DNA from: Bordetella genomosp. 11
GTDB taxonomy: Bacteria > Pseudomonadota > Gammaproteobacteria > Burkholderiales > Burkholderiaceae_B
DNA: 64,000 nucleotides
Assembly (NCBI RefSeq): GCF_002261215.1
Contig: NZ_NEVS01000004.1
Location: 434,001-498,000 of the forward strand
Direction: 5' to 3'
Shown: positions 26,122-34,892 of the stretch, one piece after another
How the letters are laid out: each line of letters opens with the position of its first letter
How positions within the stretch are numbered: position 1 is the stretch's first letter
Translations under genes and position numbers: made by a program
Notes under the pieces: generated by a model
Databases searched by the model: none
Seen by the model: the letters and a program-made list of their open reading frames with translations, nothing else
What the model was told of the DNA's origin: nothing

Positions 26122-26949
26122 CTATTGGCGGGCGGTGCGTGCCTGGACGGCGGGCGCCGGCCAATCGGGCGTCGCGCGCCACGGGTTGATATCCAGGCCG
26201 CCGCGCCGTGTGTAGCGTGCATACACCAGCAGGCTCGATGGGCGGCAGGTCGCCATCAGGTCCGTATAGATCCGTTCCACGCAGTGCTCGTGGAATTCGG
26301 CATGTTCCCGGAACGAAACGATGTACGCCAGCAGCGCGGCGCGGTCCAGCCTGGGGCCGCGATAGCGTATCTGCACACTTCCCCAATCCGGCTGGCCCGT
26401 GACCGGGCAGTTGGATTTCAACAGGTCGGAGGTCAGGGTTTCCTCGACCGCGTCGGCGTCCGTCGCGCAGCGCAACAGCCCCGGTGCCGGCGTGTAGGCC
26501 CCGACGTCGATATCAATGTCGTCCAGCGACTCGCCCGTCAGGTCGGCAAGGCGTTCGTCGCGGAAGCCGGCAGGCGGTATCAGTTCCACCCGCACGGGAC
26601 CGCCGGCCGCGGCGCTGAGGTCGCGTTCGACGCACGCGGCATAGGCGGCCGGATCCGCCATGCGCGTCTGGTTAAGAGAGTTCAGGTATAGCTTGAACGA
26701 CTTCGATTCGATGATGCGAGGCGTATCGGCGGGCACCGTGAAACGGCCGATGGCGATCTGCGGCTTGCCGCGCGGATTCAGCCAGGATAGTTCGTAGGCG
26801 TTCCATACGTCGGCGCCATGAAATGGCAAGGTCGTCCCGACACCTATTGTCGCGCGGTTGGTGGCGCGGTCGATCGGGAATAGCAGGCCCGCATCGTACT
26901 GGCTGGGATAGGGGATGTCGTGCCCCAGGGGGGCGTGCTCGAGAGTCAT
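26122..26949 (-). CDS. queF: NADPH-dependent 7-cyano-7-deazaguanine reductase
   Basis: A 275-aa enzyme reducing preQ0 to preQ1 for queuosine modification of tRNA. It is the long, two-T-fold (E. coli) form: the NADPH-side motif ESKSFKLYLNS is at about 81-91. The catalytic Cys181 is in LLKSNCPVTGQPDWG, with Asp188 close by. The C-terminal half contains FHEHCVERIYTDL, and the ending LDINPWRA is typical. The Met of MTLEHAPLGH was chosen; 26 further upstream codons are open but unconserved in character. It is monocistronic here and divergent from the ABC-2 exporter genes. Confidence 0.95.
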   Translation of the reverse strand: MTLEHAPLGHDIPYPSQYDAGLLFPIDRATNRATIGVGTTLPFHGADVWNAYELSWLNPRGKPQIAIGRFTVPADTPRIIESKSFKLYLNSLNQTRMADPAAYAACVERDLSAAAGGPVRVELIPPAGFRDERLADLTGESLDDIDIDVGAYTPAPGLLRCATDADAVEETLTSDLLKSNCPVTGQPDWGSVQIRYRGPRLDRAALLAYIVSFREHAEFHEHCVERIYTDLMATCRPSSLLVYARYTRRGGLDINPWRATPDWPAPAVQARTARQ

Positions 26950-27448
26950 GGATGGGCAGTGCGGCGATGCGTGAACAGGCCATTTTAAGCCGGCGACACG
27001 AATGCCGCCGTACCGGGCGCCACCCATGCCGGGGCGCCGGACGCGCCTATCGATTGCCGGCCGGCGGCCGCGGATGACGCGGGGTCCGGCCTGGCGGTGT
27101 AGCGGACCGGCGGGCCATCGCGCCCTGTGTGATCATTGTTTTGTTTCCTCGAAGTGATATGTCGAAAAAGACGACGCGAGAAGCGCGACGGGGCTTCCCG
27201 AGGCCCCCGTTCGCGGAACCGTTGCGCGCGGGATTTGGCAGGAAACCTGCGGAAATTCCGGGGTTTTGCGGTGACTTTCGCCTGTTCCCGGCGGTTTTGG
27301 CGATATCGCGGCGGACTGTTCAAGAACTTCTCCGCGGGTCCGGCGCATCGGGTATCGCGGTCTTGCGGGGCACGCATCGGGCACGGTCGCGCCTTCCCGT
27401 CACCGCGCACGGGTAGAATCCCTGCAATTGAATTCGACGAGGAACGGC
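26950..27448. other. 499-bp intergenic region between queF and the ABC-2 exporter
   Basis: It must contain both divergent promoters. An AT-richer patch is near 27128-27160 and a -10-like TAGAAT at 27414. I looked for a preQ1 riboswitch on the queF side and could not identify one. Open frames here lack ribosome binding sites and gene-like composition. Confidence 0.5.
27414..27419 (+). promoter_or_regulatory. Candidate -10 box of the ABC-2 exporter operon
   Basis: TAGAAT sits about 30 bp before the chosen GTG start, giving a leader of roughly 23 nt. The -35 region is not recognisable. Confidence 0.35.
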
Positions 27449-28369
27449 GTGGATCCGATCATTTCCGTCAGGGGCCTGTCCAAGACATACAAGTCTGGAT
27501 TCCAGGCATTGAAGAACGTCGATCTCGATATCCAACGTGGCGAAATCTTCGCACTGCTGGGGCCGAACGGCGCGGGCAAGACAACGCTGATCAGCATCAT
27601 CTGCGGCATCGTCAATCCTACCCAGGGCACCGTCCTGGCGGACGGGCACGACATCATCCGGGATTTTCGCGCGGCGCGAGCCAGTATCGGCCTGGTACCG
27701 CAAGAGTTGAACACCGACGCCTTCGAAAGCGTATGGAGCACGGTCAGCTTCAGTCGCGGCCTGTTCGGCAAGCCCGCGGACCCGGCGCATATCGAGCGCG
27801 TCCTGCGCGACCTGTCGCTGTGGGAAAAGAAGGACACGCGCATCATGGCGTTATCCGGCGGCATGAAGCGCCGGGTCATGATCGCCAAGGCGTTGTCGCA
27901 CGAACCGCGCATCCTGTTCCTCGACGAACCCACCGCGGGCGTCGACGTCGAGCTGCGCCGCGGGATGTGGGAAATGGTGCGGCGTTTGCGCGAGCAAGGG
28001 GTCACCATCATCCTGACCACGCATTACATCGAGGAAGCCCAGGAGATGGCGGACCGCGTGGGCGTGATCCGCCAGGGCGAGATCATCCTTGTCGAGGAAA
28101 AGAACGCCCTGATGAAAAAACTGGGCAAGCGCCAGTTGACGCTGACTTTGAAAGCGCCGCTGGCCGCCTTGCCGGACACGCTTGGCGCGTACCAGCTGGA
28201 CGTAGCCGCGGAGGGGCACGAATTGGTCTACACCTACGATAACCAGGCCGGAACGGCCGATATCGCGGCGCTGCTGCGCAAGCTCGACGAGGCCGGTATC
28301 GAATTTACCGACCTGCGCACCTCCGAGAGCTCGCTGGAGGAAATCTTCGTCAGCCTCGTCCAGGGATGA
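27449..28369 (+). CDS. ABC-2 type exporter, ATP-binding protein
   Basis: A 306-aa ATPase of the drug/polysaccharide/NodI type. Walker [10 protein letters not shown], signature ALSGGMKRR, Walker [13 protein letters not shown] and switch His in TTHYIEEAQ are all present. A C-terminal extension of about 80 residues ([24 protein letters not shown]) ending [14 protein letters not shown] is typical of this subfamily. I chose GTG at 27449, which has GAGG six bases upstream; a TTG seven codons earlier is possible. It overlaps the permease gene by 4 nt. Confidence 0.92.
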   Translation: MDPIISVRGLSKTYKSGFQALKNVDLDIQRGEIFALLGPNGAGKTTLISIICGIVNPTQGTVLADGHDIIRDFRAARASIGLVPQELNTDAFESVWSTVSFSRGLFGKPADPAHIERVLRDLSLWEKKDTRIMALSGGMKRRVMIAKALSHEPRILFLDEPTAGVDVELRRGMWEMVRRLREQGVTIILTTHYIEEAQEMADRVGVIRQGEIILVEEKNALMKKLGKRQLTLTLKAPLAALPDTLGAYQLDVAAEGHELVYTYDNQAGTADIAALLRKLDEAGIEFTDLRTSESSLEEIFVSLVQG

Positions 28370-29142
28370 AGGGCCAGCTTATGAATATCTATGCCATCCG
28401 CGCCATCTACATGTTCGAAATGCATCGCATGTGGCGCACGCTGATGCAAAGCGTGGCCTCGCCGGTGATCTCGACATCGCTGTACTTCGTGGTGTTCGGA
28501 TCCGCCATCGGGTCGCACATGGTCAACATCGACGGCGTCAGCTATGGCGCCTTCATCGTGCCCGGCATGATCATGCTGGCGCTGTTGACGCAAAGCATCT
28601 CCAACGCGTCGTTCGGCATTTACATGCCGCGCTTTACCGGCACCATCTACGAAATCCACTCGGCGCCGATTTCCTATGTCGAAATCGTCATCGGCTACGT
28701 CGGCGCGGCCGCTTCCAAGTCCATTATCCTGGGCGTCATCATGCTGGTTACTGCGCGGATATTCGTGCCGTTCGGCGTCGCGCATCCGCTGTGGATGATC
28801 GGATTCCTGATATTGACGTCGATCACCTTCAGCCTGTTCGGCTTCATCATCGGCATTTGGGCGGACGGTTTCGAGAAATTGCAGGTGATCCCGCTGATGG
28901 TGGTGACGCCGCTGACCTTCCTGGGCGGCAGCTTCTATTCCATCAATATGCTGCCGGACTTCTGGCGCGCGGTGACGTTGTTCAATCCCGTCGTTTACCT
29001 GGTCAGCGGCTTCCGATGGAGTTTTTTCGGCGTGGCGGACGTCCACGTCGGCGTCAGCCTGGGCATGACGATGGTGTTCCTGGTGGCGTGCATGGTGGGC
29101 GTGCGCTGGATATTCAAGACCGGCTATCGCCTGAAAACGTGA
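28366..29142 (+). CDS. ABC-2 type exporter, permease
   Basis: A 258-aa membrane protein with six hydrophobic segments and the ABC-2 motif [20 protein letters not shown]. The late segment [21 protein letters not shown] and [17 protein letters not shown] are characteristic of the NodJ/YadH-like branch. With the ATPase 4 nt upstream (ATGA overlap) it forms a complete two-protein exporter for a lipid, polysaccharide or drug. Translation could also start at the Met of [13 protein letters not shown] five codons later. The last nine codons are duplicated imperfectly just downstream. Confidence 0.92.
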   Translation: MKGQLMNIYAIRAIYMFEMHRMWRTLMQSVASPVISTSLYFVVFGSAIGSHMVNIDGVSYGAFIVPGMIMLALLTQSISNASFGIYMPRFTGTIYEIHSAPISYVEIVIGYVGAAASKSIILGVIMLVTARIFVPFGVAHPLWMIGFLILTSITFSLFGFIIGIWADGFEKLQVIPLMVVTPLTFLGGSFYSINMLPDFWRAVTLFNPVVYLVSGFRWSFFGVADVHVGVSLGMTMVFLVACMVGVRWIFKTGYRLKT

Positions 29143-29187
29143 TCGGGCGCGGGTATTCGGGACCGGCTATTGCCTGAAAACCCGATC
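29108..29187. repeat. Direct repeat duplicating the 3' end of the permease gene
   Basis: Copy 1 (29108-29144) covers the last permease codons and the stop; copy 2 (29151-29187) follows with a 43-bp period. They match at 31 of 37 positions, with an exact shared core GACCGGCTAT and GCCTGAAAAC. Copy 2 lies in the non-coding gap. Confidence 0.7.
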
Positions 29188-29252
29188 CCTCGCGGTGGCG
29201 CCGGGCGGCTGCTACGAATTTTCTGCTGGGGGCGACGGTCCCGCTTGAAGTA

Positions 29253-29287
29253 ATTTGCGGGTCCATCTTTCCGGCCGGCCCGCAAAT
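29253..29287 (+). promoter_or_regulatory. Perfect 9-bp inverted repeat ending 4 nt before a start codon
   Basis: ATTTGCGGG and CCCGCAAAT flank a 17-nt spacer that itself contains CCGGCCGG. The right arm ends at 29287 and the ATG is at 29292, with no Shine-Dalgarno between. It could be an operator or an mRNA hairpin that limits ribosome access. Confidence 0.45.
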
Positions 29288-29291
29288 CACC

Positions 29292-30641
29292 ATGCCTAAC
29301 CCATCCGCATCACCTTTCCGCAGTCCGCTGGACGCGAGTCTGCAGTTTCTCGAAGCGCAGCGATACGAAGCCCGCGTCAACACGCTTTGCCTGTTCTCCA
29401 ACCTGACCGTCACCGGCTCCTACATCGGCGATGCCGCAAAGCTGCTGATCACCGGCGCCACCCAGGCCCTGGATCACGCCGGCGGCATGTCGGCGGTGCT
29501 GGCTTCGCTTAGGGATACCTCCGCCAAGGGTTATAGCAATTGGGCCGCCTGTCGGGCGGAGACCCTGACCAAAGGCGCCGCCGGCAACGGAGACGCGAAG
29601 AGTCTGCCCAGCATCGTGGCCGGCGAGGTGACACGGATCTGGCAAATGGTGAAGGACTTCCTTTGCGAGGTGGCGGGCTCCGTGAATCAGGCGTTACGCG
29701 AGTTTGTCCGGGAAAGCTTCGACAAGCCGGACGTTCTGATCACCCAGATCGTGACGGCCATTCTGGCCATCGTGTCGCAACCCGCCTTCCAGGCCTACTC
29801 CGCGGTCACCGCGATCAAGGACGGCATCCTGGAACTGTTCGACATGGGCATCAGGACGCTGGTCAGCAGCCTGCGAGCCCGTAGCGTCCGTATCCGCAAG
29901 GGGTTCGCGCAGGCGCTCGTCGACGGCGTCTGGGTAGGCGCCGCCATGCGCGCGGGCAACGGCCTGGCCAATATCGGCATAGGTTTGCTGACCTTGCCGC
30001 TTAGCGCGATGCCGGCCGCCGGTCCCGTCGCCAAGGCGGTGTTGACCATGGTGCAGTGCGCGGCGTTCCTGTTCTTCCGTCTATACGAATCGTGCATGCT
30101 CGAGAAGCTCGCGGGGCAAGCGCGTCATCATCTGCAGGCAGGCGGCTATATGCGCTACGGGCGCTTTACGCCAGGGGCGGAATGCGGCAATGCGCTAGCG
30201 CACGATACCGAGGCCTTCTATCGCTGGTTCCGGCCATATGCCGTATGCGTGCCCGCGGTTTCCGCGTTGGTGCTGGGCAGCCGCATTTGCGGCAACCGGG
30301 ACCTGTATCTGGAACTTTGCGGCGATGACGGCCAGCCGGTGGCTCCGCAGGTCTATGCGGCCGGCGTGGACCACCTCGGCCAGCTCGTGCATGTCGCCGA
30401 AGTCTATCTGAAGAATTCCGGTTTGACGTTCGATTTCGGCGGCACGTGGCTGACAGGCCATATGACCAAAATCATGAATCCCTCGCACCGCGTCGGACCG
30501 CCGGCGGATAAGTTCGCCAGCATGCCGGAGGCGGTCCGACGGGCCTATACCGCGCGCGACCGGGCGACGGTGGCGCGCGGCGTGTGGAGCGGCATCGGCC
30601 ACAGCTACGCCCAGGCGTTCGACAGGTGGCGCGGCAAGTAA
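29292..30641 (+). CDS. Unrecognised 449-aa protein with central hydrophobic helices
   Basis: I do not recognise this protein. There is no signal peptide. Residues 148-175 and 213-265 are strongly hydrophobic, amphipathic-to-membrane helices (TQIVTAILAIVSQPAF; IGLLTLPLSAMPAAGPVAKA). A basic stretch (LRARSVRIRKG) lies between them and another hydrophobic patch near 316-330. Ten or so cysteines are scattered through the chain. The C-terminal third is soluble-looking with a long Gly/Asp-rich segment. The frame has coding-like composition and ends cleanly before lon. A membrane-inserting effector or a membrane-associated protein are both possible; neither is shown. Confidence 0.6.
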   Translation: MPNPSASPFRSPLDASLQFLEAQRYEARVNTLCLFSNLTVTGSYIGDAAKLLITGATQALDHAGGMSAVLASLRDTSAKGYSNWAACRAETLTKGAAGNGDAKSLPSIVAGEVTRIWQMVKDFLCEVAGSVNQALREFVRESFDKPDVLITQIVTAILAIVSQPAFQAYSAVTAIKDGILELFDMGIRTLVSSLRARSVRIRKGFAQALVDGVWVGAAMRAGNGLANIGIGLLTLPLSAMPAAGPVAKAVLTMVQCAAFLFFRLYESCMLEKLAGQARHHLQAGGYMRYGRFTPGAECGNALAHDTEAFYRWFRPYAVCVPAVSALVLGSRICGNRDLYLELCGDDGQPVAPQVYAAGVDHLGQLVHVAEVYLKNSGLTFDFGGTWLTGHMTKIMNPSHRVGPPADKFASMPEAVRRAYTARDRATVARGVWSGIGHSYAQAFDRWRGK

Positions 30642-30669
30642 GAACGCCGGGGCGTGGGCGGATGCCCCC

Positions 30670-33084
30670 TTACACCGAGGGGACCGCCTCCTTTTCAAGC
30701 GCCACGTCCAGCGCGTCTTCCACACGATCCAGCAGGACGAACTTCAGCTTGTCGCGCGCTTCCTTGGGGACGTCCTCCAGGTCCTTTTCGTTGCGTCGCG
30801 GCAGCATGACGGTGGTGATGCCGGCGCGCAGGGCGGCCAGCGTCTTTTCCTTGACGCCACCGATCGGCAGCACCAGCCCGCGCAGGCTGACCTCGCCCGT
30901 CATGGCCACGTCCGACCGCACCGGCGTGCCCTTGAGCAGCGACGCCAGCGCCACGAACATCGCCACCCCGGCGCTGGGGCCATCCTTGGGCGTCGCGCCC
31001 GCCGGCACGTGCACGTGGATGTCCACCTTCTCGAGCGAGTCGCCGCTCCAGGTCTTGGCCAGCGTCAGCGCCGCCTGCGCCGATTCCTTCATGACGTCGC
31101 CCAACTGCCCCGTCAGGATCAGCCTGCCGCCGCCCGGAACCTTGCTGGCCTCGATGAACAGGATGTCCCCGCCCACCGGCGTCCACGCCAGGCCGGTCGC
31201 CACGCCAGGCACGCTGGTCCGTAATGCGACTTCGTTCTCGAAGCGACGCGGACCCAGGGGCTCGGCCAGGTCGCCGACATCGATGCGGACCGACTCCTGG
31301 CGTCCTTCGGCGATCTGCATGGCGGCGTGCCGCAGCACGGAGCCGATTTCGCGCTCCAGATTACGGACGCCCGCTTCGCGTGTGTAGTCCTCCACGATGG
31401 CCTTGAGCGCCGCATCGGTGATTTCGGCCTGTTCGGGCCGCAGGCCATTGGCCTCGAGCTGGCGGCGCACCAGGTAGCGCCGCGCGATCTGGATCTTTTC
31501 TTCCTCGGTGTAGCCCGGCAGCTGGATGATCTCCATGCGGTCGCGCAGCGGCCCGGGAATGGTGTCCAGCACGTTGGCGGTGCAGATGAACATCACATGC
31601 GAGAGGTCGAAATCGACGCCCAGGTAGTTGTCGCGGAACTTGTGGTTCTGCTCCGGATCCAGGACTTCGAGCAAGGCGCTGCCCGGATCGCCATGGAAGC
31701 CGCCGGCGCCCAGCTTGTCGATTTCGTCCAGCATCATCACGACTTTATTCGTGCCGGCGCGCCGCATCGCCTGGATGATATTGCCCGGCAGGGCGCCCAG
31801 GTAGGTGCGGCGGTGGCCACGGATCTCCGCCTCGTCATGCACGCCGCCCAGCGCCACGCGCTGGAACACCCGTCCCGTCGCGCGGGCGATGGACTGCCCG
31901 AGCGAGGTTTTGCCCACGCCCGGAGGCCCCGCGAAGCACAGCACGGGACTCTTGCCCTGCGGATTCAGTTTGCGCACCGCCAGGTATTCCAGGATGCGCC
32001 GCTTGATTTTCTCCAGCCCGAAGTGATCCTCGTCCAGGATGCGGCGCGCCTCCGCGATATCGATGGGCGGCTGCGCTTCCTGCTTCCATGGCAGTTCGGT
32101 CAGCCATTCCAGGTAGGTGCGCAGCATGGCGTATTCGCCGCCGCCTTCGCTCATGCGCTGCAGGCGCTTGAGTTCCTTGCGGGCGTGCGACAGCACGTCT
32201 TCCGGCATGCCGGCGTTGTCGATGGCGTTCTTCAGCTCTTCGACTTCGGCAGCCGTATCGTCGCCTTCGCCCAATTCCTTCTGGATCTGGCGCAGCTGTT
32301 CGCGCAGTACGTGCTCGCGCTGCCGTTCGTCGAATTGGGCGCGCGTCTTTTCGCCGATCTCGCGGCTGAGCTTCAGCACATTCACGCGCGCGGACAGCAG
32401 CTCGATGACTTTATCCAGGCGGCGTCCGAGGTCGAAGGTTTCCAGGATGTCCTGTTTTTCCTCCGCCTTGACGTCGATCAGGTTGGCGACCATGTCGGCC
32501 AGGGTGGCGGGCGAGGTAATGCCCTGCACCACGCCGGCCAGCTCGTCCGGCACATGCGGCAGCAGGCCGATCGCCGTCACGGCCTGTTCCTTCAGTTGGA
32601 GGAAACGGGCCTCGATCTGCGGGTCCGTGGTTTCCACCGGTTCGACCATGGCCACGCGGGCCACCATATAGGGCCAGCCCTCCAGGAATTCGAGGACACG
32701 GAAGCGCGACTGGCCCTGCACCACGATGTGGTGAGAGTCGTCCTGCCCGGTGATGTAGCGGACGATCGGTCCCTGCGTGCCGACCCAATAGAGGTCGGAT
32801 GGCCCGACTTCGGTTTTGCTGGCGTCGCGCTGCAGCAGGAATCCCACCGGCAGCTCCGTCTTGACGGCCTCTTGCGCGGCGGCGACCGATCCGGGGCGCC
32901 GCACGGTGACCGGCGACAACACGCCGGGGAACAGGACCGTGTCCCGCATGGGGATGAGGATCATCGCATCCTGAGGCAGCGGTTTGGTTGCGCGTGGTTC
33001 CTGGTCGCCGGTGGACGCGGCAGCGCCGCCCGCGCGCGCCCGGTCATCGTCGGTGCGCACTTGCATCGTGGGCCAAAGCTTCAT
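30670..33084 (-). CDS. lon: Lon ATP-dependent protease (hsp20-linked copy)
   Basis: An 804-aa cytoplasmic protease that degrades misfolded and regulatory proteins. The N-terminal LON substrate domain (LIPMRDTVLFPGVLSPVTV), coiled helical segment, and AAA+ module with Walker A GPPGVGKT (386-393) and Walker B MMLDEIDK are present. The protease domain has Ser704 in PKDGPSAG and Lys747 in GGVKEKTLAAL. The first 35 residues are an unusual charged extension. The ATG overlaps the hsp20 stop (ATGA), so synthesis is coupled to the small heat-shock protein. Its placement with hsp20 instead of clpX suggests a second, stress-specific Lon, but the rest of the genome is not visible. Confidence 0.95.
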   Translation of the reverse strand: MKLWPTMQVRTDDDRARAGGAAASTGDQEPRATKPLPQDAMILIPMRDTVLFPGVLSPVTVRRPGSVAAAQEAVKTELPVGFLLQRDASKTEVGPSDLYWVGTQGPIVRYITGQDDSHHIVVQGQSRFRVLEFLEGWPYMVARVAMVEPVETTDPQIEARFLQLKEQAVTAIGLLPHVPDELAGVVQGITSPATLADMVANLIDVKAEEKQDILETFDLGRRLDKVIELLSARVNVLKLSREIGEKTRAQFDERQREHVLREQLRQIQKELGEGDDTAAEVEELKNAIDNAGMPEDVLSHARKELKRLQRMSEGGGEYAMLRTYLEWLTELPWKQEAQPPIDIAEARRILDEDHFGLEKIKRRILEYLAVRKLNPQGKSPVLCFAGPPGVGKTSLGQSIARATGRVFQRVALGGVHDEAEIRGHRRTYLGALPGNIIQAMRRAGTNKVVMMLDEIDKLGAGGFHGDPGSALLEVLDPEQNHKFRDNYLGVDFDLSHVMFICTANVLDTIPGPLRDRMEIIQLPGYTEEEKIQIARRYLVRRQLEANGLRPEQAEITDAALKAIVEDYTREAGVRNLEREIGSVLRHAAMQIAEGRQESVRIDVGDLAEPLGPRRFENEVALRTSVPGVATGLAWTPVGGDILFIEASKVPGGGRLILTGQLGDVMKESAQAALTLAKTWSGDSLEKVDIHVHVPAGATPKDGPSAGVAMFVALASLLKGTPVRSDVAMTGEVSLRGLVLPIGGVKEKTLAALRAGITTVMLPRRNEKDLEDVPKEARDKLKFVLLDRVEDALDVALEKEAVPSV

Positions 33085-33488
33085 GGCGTTTCCTTTCTTT
33101 TCCTGAACGTCAATACGAGGCAACCATCCGACATCTCGGGCGTGCTGGGCTCGAGCGCGGCAAGGGGCAGGATGATCCGGCGTTCGAATCGTCCATACGG
33201 AATTTCCACCCGATGGATATGCGCGGCGCGCGATGCCGGCAAGCGCCGGATCCCGGACACCGTCACGCCGTCGGCCTGAAAGCGCACGGTGACCGCGGAT
33301 GAGGGGACTCCCGGCAATGCGATATGCACGATGACGGCATCGGCCGTCTCGACCACATCGATGGGAGGTTCCCAGACTTGCGGATCCGCCGCGCACGCAC
33401 GAAAGAATTGCCGCTGCAGGCGCTCGGCCTGTTCCAGCATGGAGAGGGCGTCACCCCACATCCAGGACGTCAAATCGCGTGATCTCAT
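33081..33488 (-). CDS. Hsp20/alpha-crystallin family small heat-shock protein
   Basis: A 135-aa chaperone that holds unfolding proteins for later refolding or degradation. The alpha-crystallin domain spans about residues 40-130: EPPIDVVETADAVIVHIALPG opens it, VTVRFQADGVTVSG follows, and the edge motif appears as RVEIPYGRFERRI. The C-terminal I/L-x-I/L motif is not obvious; the chain ends in FRKRKETP. A sigma32-type promoter lies 28 bp upstream, and the stop overlaps the lon start. Hand-over of clients to Lon is a sensible inference. Confidence 0.9.
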   Translation of the reverse strand: MRSRDLTSWMWGDALSMLEQAERLQRQFFRACAADPQVWEPPIDVVETADAVIVHIALPGVPSSAVTVRFQADGVTVSGIRRLPASRAAHIHRVEIPYGRFERRIILPLAALEPSTPEMSDGCLVLTFRKRKETP

Positions 33489-33515
33489 GGTGTTTTGCCT
33501 GCGAGGTATGTCGGC

Positions 33516-33544
33516 TAAATGGCGACGTCCTTCGACGTTTCAAG
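33516..33544 (-). promoter_or_regulatory. Sigma32 (heat-shock) promoter of hsp20-lon
   Basis: On the minus strand CTTGAAA (33538-33544) and GCCATTTA (33516-33523) are separated by 14 nt. This matches the RpoH consensus CTTGAAA / CCCATNTA closely. A small inverted repeat (ACGTC-CTTC-GACGT) sits within the spacer. Confidence 0.8.
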
Positions 33545-33764
33545 GGCGCTGTCCGACGGACGACGGCAAGGACGTCCGCAGCATGTAGCGTACCCCCGGT
33601 GGCGCGATGCATGAAGTGGCCCGGGGCGGGCGTGCATTCCGCCTGAGAAACCGATCCGCGTGGGGCGTTATCGGGGGCCAGGTCTGGAGGGCGATGGGCT
33701 TGGTGCCCGTACCGCGGGATAGGGCACGGAGCGGCTGGCGGGTGAAGCCGGGCGGTGGTGGCCG

Positions 33765-33959
33765 TTACGACGCCTGCGGCGGCCGTTGCCGGCGCAGGGT
33801 ATGGAAGAGGATCACGGCGACGGGGGCGGCGAGGGCCGCCCAGGATGCCCAATGCCAGGCCTCGCTGCCCAACAGGGCGGCCAGCAGGCCGAAGACGGTC
33901 AGTAGCAGCAGGATCGACGGCGTCCGCCATACGAACCAGAATTTACGCGAGCCGGCCAT
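33765..33959 (-). CDS. Small two-span inner-membrane protein
   Basis: A 64-aa protein opening MAGSRKFWFVWRTPSILLLL. It has two hydrophobic helices (about residues 14-31 and 38-54) and a basic C-terminus (HTLRRQRPPQAS), predicted with both ends inside. No enzymatic motif is visible and I assign no function. The start has an AAGGAA about 14 nt upstream. A GAAGGA/TCCTTC palindrome (33960-33974) and a Fur-like box (33998-34016) precede it, suggesting iron-responsive expression. Confidence 0.7.
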   Translation of the reverse strand: MAGSRKFWFVWRTPSILLLLTVFGLLAALLGSEAWHWASWAALAAPVAVILFHTLRRQRPPQAS

Positions 33960-33997
33960 GAAGGAGATTCCTTCGAAAGTGGAGTTCGGCCGATTTT

Positions 33998-34016
33998 ATA
34001 ATAAGAATCGTTATTG
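33998..34016 (-). promoter_or_regulatory. Fur-box-like operator
   Basis: ATAATAAGAATCGTTATTG matches the 19-bp Fur consensus (GATAATGATAATCATTATC) at about 14 of 18 aligned bases, with symmetric AATAA and TTATT arms. It lies 39-57 bp upstream of the small membrane protein gene and is the only clearly AT-rich stretch in the area. Confidence 0.5.
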
Positions 34017-34117
34017 TTTGAAGGTTATGCTGCCGCGGTTGTTCCCGGATCATGGCCCCGGAAGGCGAAAAGATCCCTGCGGCGCCGAATCCGGTTCAGG
34101 AACCCGGGCGGGGCGGT

Positions 34118-34873
34118 TTATTCGTCCGGATCGCGTCGCCAGAAGAACCAGACCAGCGCGAACAGGCCCCCGACCCCCAGCAGCGCGACCGCGACCAGAT
34201 ACACCGGCCGGGCGCGCGTCGCCATTTCCTGGTAGACGCGGGTAGCGGCCGCGGTCGCGTCCGATGGCAGGGGCCGGGGATCCACGCCGTAGGCGAAGGC
34301 CAACAAGGCGCCCCCCAATAGCAGCAGGAACAAAGCGCTCCATCCCAGTTGCGGGATGCGCGGCCCGCGCACCCGCGCGGCGGCCTTGGCCCGTGGGGCG
34401 GCCGCCGTCCGCTCCTTGCGCGCCGTGGATTTGCCGTTCCGGCCGGCGGCGCGTTCCGTCTTGCGGTCCGCCTTGGCCGCGGCTTCCTGCTTGGCCACGG
34501 CGGGATCGCGGGGCGGGCGGATCATCCAGCCGCGCAGGCCGGCCAGACAGCCGAAGCCGGCCAGCGCGCCGAAGATCGCCGCCGGCGACAGCGTGTTGCC
34601 GCCGGCCAGCCAATGCGCCGTGCCGCCCACCAGGGCCGACGCCCCCAGGGCATCGTAAAGCCGATGGCCCAGCCAGACTATCGAGGCCAGGGCGCCCACG
34701 ACGACCGCCGCGACGCAGGCCGCGCCCGCGATGTTGCCTTTGTCTTCTTCCTCGAACGCCACGACGGCGATGCCGACGAGGCGTATGCACAGCAAGGTGG
34801 CGGCAATGAGTACCGCCACCACGATCCAGGACAGGGAGAAACCGTAAAGAAAGCGAGCCAGAACCAGGGCCAT
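34118..34873 (-). CDS. Multi-span membrane protein of unknown function
   Basis: A 251-aa protein with about six hydrophobic segments: four in the N-terminal half (SWIVVAVLIAATLLCIRLVGIAVVAF onward) and two near the C-terminus (ALFLLLLGGALLAFAYGV; YLVAVALLGVGGLFALVWFFW). A central cytoplasmic-looking loop of about 55 residues is very rich in Ala, Lys and Arg (KQEAAAKADRKTERAAG). I do not recognise a family. The start Met is in MALVLARFLYG, 19 bp after the NlpD-like stop, so it is likely cotranscribed with that lipoprotein gene. Confidence 0.75.
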   Translation of the reverse strand: MALVLARFLYGFSLSWIVVAVLIAATLLCIRLVGIAVVAFEEEDKGNIAGAACVAAVVVGALASIVWLGHRLYDALGASALVGGTAHWLAGGNTLSPAAIFGALAGFGCLAGLRGWMIRPPRDPAVAKQEAAAKADRKTERAAGRNGKSTARKERTAAAPRAKAAARVRGPRIPQLGWSALFLLLLGGALLAFAYGVDPRPLPSDATAAATRVYQEMATRARPVYLVAVALLGVGGLFALVWFFWRRDPDE

Positions 34874-34892
34874 GAAGAAACGCGTAAAGGGG

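Noticed and set aside
27129..27416. Possible 95-aa gene in the queF-ABC gap
   Set aside because: No clear ribosome binding site and Arg/Pro-rich composition with no recognisable domain. I kept the region as non-coding.
26950..27448. preQ1 riboswitch upstream of queF
   Set aside because: No short pseudoknot leader with the A-rich tail could be traced on the minus strand before the queF start.
31327..33279. A 650-codon plus-strand frame opposite lon
   Set aside because: Shadow of the lon gene; sequence is dominated by His, Arg and Gln.
33607..34245. A 212-codon plus-strand frame across the Fur-like box
   Set aside because: Low-complexity Arg/Gly/Pro composition, no ribosome binding site, and it overlaps the better supported 64-aa membrane protein gene.
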